From Podochytrium sp. JEL0797 (taxonomy: Eukaryota; Chytridiomycota; Chytridiomycetes; Chytridiales; Chytriomycetaceae): 64,000 bases of DNA. The notes under the pieces were generated by a model. It did not search any database. It was not told the origin of the DNA and saw only the letters and a list, made by a program, of their open reading frames with translations. Both the position numbers and the translations under genes were made by a program. Shown in pieces: positions 57,921 to 64,000 of this stretch. The stretch lies in assembly GCA_027596195.1 (NCBI GenBank), contig JADGJG010000028.1, positions 1 to 64,000 of the forward strand, read 5' to 3'. The first letter of the stretch is position 1, and each line of letters begins with the position of its first letter.

Positions 57921-60822
57921 ATGGGCGCGCCCAACGTGAACATCACCGTTGGTTTCGTTGGAATGTACTGCTACTTCCAGAACGCCGTGTTTGACGGATC
58001 TCTGGTATCAAACTTCACCGCTGGGATTTCCACAGACACTTCCATCGAACAGAAGGACAATATCAACACCGCGGACACGTATTTCTCCGACCTGGCCGGA
58101 ATAGCCGCCGTTGACATCATCAACAACAGTTCCTCCATCTTGCCTGGAATAACTGTCAACATCAAGAGGTTCAGTGATTGTGGCCCGTGGTGGCCAACAG
58201 TGGAAGCAGATTATTCCGGCGCGTCTGCTGGATTTGCTTCATCCATCATGAGCGACGACATTATCAACAAAAACACCGATGTTATTGCGGTAATTGGAGT
58301 CGAGTATAGTTCCGCAGCAGTTGGGTCTGCAGAGACACTCTCGCTCGCGCAGATTCCGTATTGTTCTGGACTCTCTGGCTCCCCGCAGCTTTCAAACAAA
58401 AACAATTATCCCTACTTTTGGAGGATACTCCCTGGCGTCGGATTCGGAGAGCATCTATATCAATTGCTCAAGACGTGGAATGTTGGACGCGTTGCAATTA
58501 TCTACGAAGCTGATGATAACTTGTCAGTGAATCGTACGTAAAACAATTTTTTGGTTCCTCGTACTCCCCCTCTCAATTTTTGGATAAAAACTGCAGTATT
58601 CATGGAAATGCAATCCTCATTGAGAAATCATGGGATCAAAATTCTGGCCGAGGTTCCCATCCCGACACTGGCAACGCAAGATCATTTCGAATATGCCCAC
58701 CAAAGTTTGCAGCTCGTTGATGCAAGATATATTATTTTATTGGGGGAGGGCGAATTCCCAGCTTACGTTTACAATACACTCGGAGAAGTGGGGCTCGTGT
58801 CACCACGTCATGTGTGGATTGGAGAGAATGCTCTATATTACAGTGACTCGGCGACAGGTAAGCAGGCTTTTTCAAATATGTGCACTAAGGATTGTATTTT
58901 AGCGAAAGAATATAAAATGGCTGCTGGCTTCATCAACCTTCATGTAAATTTTCCCGATTTGTCACGCCCAACACAGATCATGAAGCAGTGGTACAATGCA
59001 ATGTTGGAGATAGGAGACATGAATGAAAATCAGTACTCTTTGAACGATGCGTATTCAAACAATTCTCCAATAGCTTTCGATTGTGCTATGGCCATGCTGA
59101 TTGGATTAGACCATGTGACTTTTTTTTGATGATTCCAACAAATTGCTGCTGACACTCGTTTCACATCAGCTCTTGAAGTCCGATAAAGACTACACAGCAG
59201 ATCAACTCGCATCCCGTGAGCTGCAATCTTCAATGAACTTTAGCCTTTTCCGCAACACAGGTATACTAAACTCCAATTGTGAACTTATTGACACATCCAT
59301 TCCAGAGTATAACGGCGTTTCATGGGCACCAATCTCCCTGACCCAATATGGAGATCTCGAATCTGTCTATATAGCATCAGCACATTTAGGACTTGATTAC
59401 GAAAGCACAACAGATTTTGGTCAAACAAACGCAAATGGAACGAATTTTACATATTACCTTGGGATTTCTCCAATATTTTACGGAGGTCAGTTTATTCCTA
59501 TTTTCATAATGGTTTCCTCATAAAAATTGTCAGGCTCATCGATTCCACCCCCGGATGGACCACCGCCGCCCATTCAGTTGGACTATAGTATCCAAAACTT
59601 TCAAGGACAGGCAGTTGTCAGTTTTGGGGTGTCAGGGTTGCTGCTGGCAATCATCTTGGTGTTCTTCCTCATTCTCACTCAATCAGAAAACAAAACAATT
59701 GTGGAGCCAGTGTTGTTGACAATTGGTTGCATGCTTGGATATGCTTCAACGCTTCTTAGTCTGCTGCAACCTGCGCTGCTGGTCTGCAATCTGAAGTGCT
59801 CTCTCCTGCTCGTTGGATACGCCTGTGTCACTTCGACGATTGTGTCCAAAACGATCGTGATTGTCACGTTGTTTGGCAGCGCGCAAGTTCCGGGAAAGGC
59901 GCGTGTTCGGCAGCTTGTGATGAATTCAAGAATTGTTGCTTCAATATTGGTGGCGATGGAATGTGTTCTCATGGCTATCCCTGGGAAAATGTACCCCTCT
60001 CTGGTGATTATCGGAAGCAACTCGTTCTACACATGTAGCGCATCAAAGGGTACCTCCAGAGCAGTAGAAATTGCAATCCTTGTGTACAATCTCGTCTTGT
60101 TTGCTGTCCTCTGCGTTTGCATTCACACTTTGCGACTGGTGCCCCATGGAGAGTACAACGAAAGCGACCAGTTGATATTTCTGGCATTGGGAATCGCGTC
60201 TGCTTTTGGTTTGACCTTGATCATGAGTGGTGGGGGAGACCCAGACTTCAACTTTCTTCTGAAGCAGGATGCGTGTGTTTGGGTGGTTTGTACATGGGCG
60301 CTTGCGCTGATGATCCTTCCAAGGGTCTGGGTTCGCATTCTTGTCATGCGAGCTGAAACAAAACTGCCAAGTGAAGAGAAAGTGGGTCGAACAATTAGGT
60401 TCTCATTATCAGAGGACAACGAGATGAAACGAAAGGGAGAACCTGCTGCTACTCCAAAGAAGGGCAGTCGTAGTGGTATCCGGCAGAGTCTGCCAAACGG
60501 GAGGGAACGCGTTCTTCGGACTCTTATTGACAAGAAGCCAATCGCATTTCGTTTCCGTCAGCAGAAACTGCTTTTGGGCTGGTCTGAATGGTTTAGCGTG
60601 ATTGGTGATATGCAATCTTTGAATGGTCGGTTCTGGGTGTCGTTGCGCTCCTCGAAAACCGTGTGGTGTTTTCGTATTCTTGATGAAACTGCTGTCACAA
60701 AGTGGGAATCAGTTGTCAAAATCAAAACATCCATTCCGGAACAGGGATTGGAGTGGGAATGTGAAATTGAATTTAACGACAGTCAGCTGGCTTCTCAATG
60801 GGTCTCGCAGCTTCACACGTAG
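57921..60822 (+). CDS. Class C GPCR-like receptor, subfamily A
   Basis: Intact receptor in six exons. ATG 57921 opens MGAPNVNITVGFVGMYCYFQ. Exon 1 contains FSDCGPWWPTV, GASAGFASSIMSDD and IPYCSGLSGSP...YPYFWR, and ends near 58534. Later exons carry LQLVDARYIILLG, HVWIGENAL, FDCAMAMLIGLDH, ELQSSMNFSLFRNTG, YNGVSWAPI and DFGQTNANGTNF. After FYGG an intron leads to SSIPPPDGPPPPIQL. The last exon (59534-60822) encodes seven helices, GKARVRQLV in the second intracellular loop, KQDACVWVV near helix 6-7, and the PH-like tail (LLLGWSEWFSVIGDMQSLNG, WVSLRSSKTVWCFRILDETA, SQLASQWVSQLHT). All splice sites join in frame. No cysteine-rich domain and no signal peptide are visible. Best model for the subfamily. 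Confidence 0.92.
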
Positions 60823-61308
60823 TCTCATTTGGTCAATTTTCACCACAAAATGGGGCTTCTGATCCGCGAGCACTTTCAATAAAATACTTACAAAATTCGC
60901 AACGATATTCTCTACACGAAATTTATATATCATCTAGGCGAAAACTGGAGCGGCCCCGACGGGTGGAGGGGGGGCTGTTGGGAAATGGGCCCAGCAGCGG
61001 TGAAAGACAGCTGTACTAAGTTTTTTGATTTGAATTGTTTTGTCCTATCCCATCAGCTCTCAGATAGTATTATTCTCGATCGTATATAGATTTATCTGTA
61101 GACGGAGGACCTCTCGCGTCGGTTTGGAGGAAGAAGTGGAATTAAAGTAGTGCTTGCGTCACGGGTGACTAGAGGTTGATTTGTTGTGAGGGCAGGAAAG
61201 CGCCTCCTTCTCGCTGATTCTTGAATGAGAAGGACACCTTAGGCTAGTCATAGTGGAATGAAATTTTTTTTTGGTTCGCAATTTTTTGTTTCAATCACTT
61301 GTCGAGAA
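60823..61308. other. Spacer before the Sel1-repeat gene
   Basis: Receptor 3' region, a G-rich patch near 60950-60990, then the leader of the next gene. No coding sequence is supported. Confidence 0.4.
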
Positions 61309-64000
61309 ATGGCCGACACCGAACCCGCCCCGTTGGCATCCTCTGTGTCCAAGGCCAAGAAGAGCACTTCTCGCAAAGGAAAGAAGGAGCCCAAGACCAA
61401 GAAGGATTCTTCTTTGGCTGAAGCTGTTGAGAGCCAGGAACGCCCGGTTATCGATGCTGTGGCAGTGCAGAGCCAGGCTGGTTCAACCGAGTCGCTGGGA
61501 GACAAGAAGGGGAAGAAGAAGAAGGATAAGAAGAAGCGTTCTAGCGAGTCGATCACTGTCCAAGAGGAGAGTGTGCTTCCCATGTCTGAGCCAGTTATCG
61601 CTCCCGTGATCCCTCTCCTTCCCCTCGCACCAGCCAAAGAAGTGCTTGTCGCTCCCACGCCCAACCCAGTTCTTTCATTGGATCCAATCGAACCAGGCAT
61701 TGAACCAATCGCCGAAATCGCTCCTCAAAAAGCCAAGCCCAAATCAAAGACCAAAAAGCCAAGCATCCCAGTCCAAGAAGACGAAGACAATGTGCCCCTG
61801 GCGAATCTCTCACCTGCGGAACCCGTCGAACCCGTTGCCGTAGAAACAAAAAAGAAAAAGAAGAAGTCGCCCAAACCAACCAAGCGCGTGAGCATCAAAC
61901 TCGATGAGGAGAGTGAACACGATGAGGTAAAGAACTATTCATTCTTCTTGTGATCATACTGAAATATACTTCAGCCCGCCGTGATCCCCAAACCGTCGTC
62001 CAAAAAGAGTCCCCGCGTGAACTCCAAAAAGGGAAAGAAGCTCGCATCAGAGGTACCCACAATATTTCCCCCTTTCCCAAACCTACTGATTCCAATTTCT
62101 CTACAAACAACGCGAAATTCCAGTCCGAATCCGACCCCACCCCCACTGATTCAAACAGCGCCTCCGACACCGAACCCATCCAAACCATCTCCCCCCGCCC
62201 CACCCTCCGCTCCTACCTCCCCACCAGCCCCATCAAACCATCCCCCAAACCAACCCCTATTTCAACCTTCAACAACGACTCCGAAACCACCACCACCGAT
62301 TCAGACGCGTACCTCAACTCTTCGGATTCTTCTGACTCTGAACCTGTAAATACTCCACGTGGTAGCGCGAGGACGCCTACGACTCCACTCAAATCCTTCT
62401 TTGGGACCCTCTCAACGGCCATTTCATCGATTCTCGAAGCGGATCAAACGCCCGAGGAGAAGGCGAAGCAGAAGCAGCGCAAGGCGACGGATGAAGCGAT
62501 TAAGCGGCAGATGGAGAACAATGCCAAGTTTGCGGTTATGAGGGAGGTGATTCCGGGGCTGTTGCATGTCACGCGGTCTCCGTCTGGGACCGAGTTGGGT
62601 ACGGGGTTGGTAGAGCCTGTTGCTGTGGTAGAAGAGAAACCGGAACCGACGAGTTTGAATGCTGTTTCGAAGCCGCATGTTGTGAGGGTTCCGGGGATGC
62701 CGATGGCGCCTGCACCGGATAGTGAACGCGAGTTTTCGATCGGATTGGGGTGGTATAATCGGGCCGATTACGCGCAAGCGATTACGCATTTCGAACGGGC
62801 TGTCAAGATTGACGACAACGCCGAATCGTTGCGCATGTTGATTCAAGTCCACCACCCCTCCCGCGTCCCGAATGCGGGAAAAGTCGCCGAATACACTGCG
62901 AAGCGAAACGCTGTGTTGGCAACGAGTCAAGGCATGTTGAACCATGGCCGCCATTTGGCACGCATGGGTGGCAAAGGGTTTGATGGGCCTGGGATCGTGT
63001 TGGTGCGAGGGGCGGCAGATATGGGGAGCGCGGAGGCCATGTATGAGTTTGGAATGTATTTGAGGGGGAAGGGGAAGGGTGGGGAGGCGATGGGGTGGTT
63101 GCATCAGAGTGCGGAGGCGGGGTGGGTGGATGCGGAGGAGGCTGTTGCGGAGGTATGTGTGAATTTGAGTGTGTGTATTCCGCCTTGTTTGCAATTTCTT
63201 ACTATTTTGGCTGTTTAATCAGGGATACGAACAAGGACTCGGTGTCCCTATCGACACTATCGCTGGAGCGGCTTGGCGCACCCGCGTCAATAACCGTCTC
63301 AAAACCCTCGCGCGCGAACAAGAAGCATCCACAGCCACCAGCCAAACCCTCGCCGCGCAGCTCCGCAAAGACGCGCAGAAACGCGAATCGGAACGCGCGC
63401 TTGTGCAACAGTCTATCCAACAACGTGAGGCGAATCTCGTGAAACGACGGGCGGTGGATCCGGCTTTGAATTCAGCTTTGAGGAGTTTGGAGTGGGGCTT
63501 TTATTCGAGTGCGATTGAACAGTTGGCGAATTTGGCGACTGCGGGATGTGTGGACGCCAAGGAATTCATGGACCCCGACTTGAGCCTCTTGAGCCCGAAA
63601 GCGGCGACAGCCATGTTTTATATGGGACAATACTGTTCGAGTCAAGCGGATCCGAAGGGAGCTGTGAAATGGTTTCGGAAGAGCGCGGAGGCGGGGTATC
63701 ATGAGGGGATGGTTACCTTGGCGGCGTATTTGATTATTGGGAAGGGGTTGGAGAGTGCGGATCCGGGACAAGCGATGGTGAGTTGTTGTTTTCTTGTTGT
63801 TTCGTGTTCAAGTAACTCACGCGCGACGTCCTTTTTCCCCCACAGGCTTGGTTGATGAAATCATGGGACACGGCGTCCAACAAGGAAGCTGCCCTCGCCC
63901 TCGGGGAAGCGTACACAAAGGGAGTCGGTGTCTCCCCGGATCCTACGAAAGCTGTGAAGTGGTACACCCGTGCGTGGGAAGCGGGCGGGTACTCGGAAGC
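61309..64000 (+). CDS. Large Lys-rich Sel1-repeat protein (3' end outside window)
   Basis: Exon 1 (61309-61926) starts MADTEPAPLASSVSKAKKST and is Lys-rich with runs such as KKGKKKKDKKKRS; exon 2 starts at 61975. The N-terminal 400 residues are disordered, basic then Ser/Thr/Pro-rich (TPRGSARTPTTPLKSFFGTL). Repeats begin near 62740: FSIGLGWYNRADYAQAITHF, AMYEFGMYLRGKGKGGEAMG, WLHQSAEAGWVDAEEA, then after an intron QREANLVKRR, GWGFYSSAIEQL-like pieces, AVKWFRKSAEAGYHEGMVTL and ALALGEAYTKGVGVSPDPTK with WYTRAWEAGG at the edge. These are Sel1-like repeats. The C-terminal part is clearly homologous to 39002-40304. Fungal Sel1 proteins of this build serve as scaffolds or chitin-synthase activators; no specific role is shown. 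Confidence 0.85.

Noticed and set aside
61340..61900. Lys-rich runs as a nucleolar or histone-H1-like protein
   Set aside because: The downstream exons in the same frame are clear Sel1 repeats, so the basic region is the N-terminal part of that protein.
1..64000. Frequent ACGCGT / GACGCG hexamers, which resemble the fungal MluI cell-cycle box
   Set aside because: They occur inside exons as often as upstream of genes, so they look like genome composition rather than regulatory sites.
1..64000. Possible transposon origin of the duplicated blocks
   Set aside because: No transposase, reverse transcriptase, terminal inverted repeats or target-site duplications were seen at the block edges; homologous recombination fits better.

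Overview
The window looks like nuclear DNA of a zoosporic (chytrid-like) fungus. Genes are intron-rich with very short GT-AG introns (about 30-100 nt) and sit close together on both strands. There are fungal housekeeping genes (COG3, a class I histone deacetylase, Sel1-repeat proteins) and an adenylate kinase 8 homologue, a family tied to cilia and flagella. The organism assignment is an inference; nothing here names the species. I saw no rRNA, tRNA, transposase, reverse transcriptase or CRISPR.

The dominant content is a dispersed array of class C G-protein-coupled-receptor-like genes. Each codes for a bilobed ligand-binding (ANF/periplasmic-binding-like) ectodomain, a conserved short linker (GSSIPPPDG-type), a seven-helix class C membrane domain and a C-terminal beta-rich PH-like cytoplasmic domain. 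There is no cysteine-rich domain, as in GABA-B receptors. Receptor genes lie at 1-2885 (+, 5' end outside the window), 2900-6194 (-), 16432-19274 (-), 24868-27952 (-), 31762-34851 (-), 35805-38764 (-, damaged), 47106-50213 (+), 54458-57558 (+) and 57921-60822 (+). Relics lie at about 10085-10215, 10480-12760, 19325-19485, 28120-28300, 43130-43668 and 50675-52455. Four subfamilies can be told apart by sequence and intron pattern: A (16.4k, 57.9k and several relics), B (1, 2.9k), C (24.9k, 47.1k, 54.5k) and D (31.8k, 35.8k).

Between the receptors are: two PRL/PTP4A-type phosphatases with unusual C-termini (8444-9241, 13428-14631); an orphan seven-helix protein (15104-16042); adenylate kinase 8 (19818-21646) followed by COG3 (21690-24781); a class I HDAC (28311-29998); a broken F-box/Cys-rich gene (30576-31599); a Sel1-repeat protein (39002-40304); an acidic putative membrane protein (40384-41735); a mitochondrial enoyl-CoA/methylglutaconyl-CoA hydratase (41853-42885); two intact nicotinamide-riboside-kinase-like genes and one dead copy (44686-46690, 53071-54000); relics of a MYND-finger gene; and a large Lys-rich Sel1-repeat gene running off the right edge (61309-64000).

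The 42-57 kb part is a segmental duplication. A unit of hydratase, NRK, MYND gene and receptor was copied about 7.35 kb apart. Blocks nearly identical over 1.95 kb and 214 bp sit inside more diverged sequence, which suggests gene conversion. Recombination has also produced chimeras (receptor fused to the hydratase 3' exon) and small fragments of receptor and HDAC exons in promoters and spacers. The array looks like a fast-evolving sensory repertoire, plausibly for zoospore chemosensing. That role is inference.
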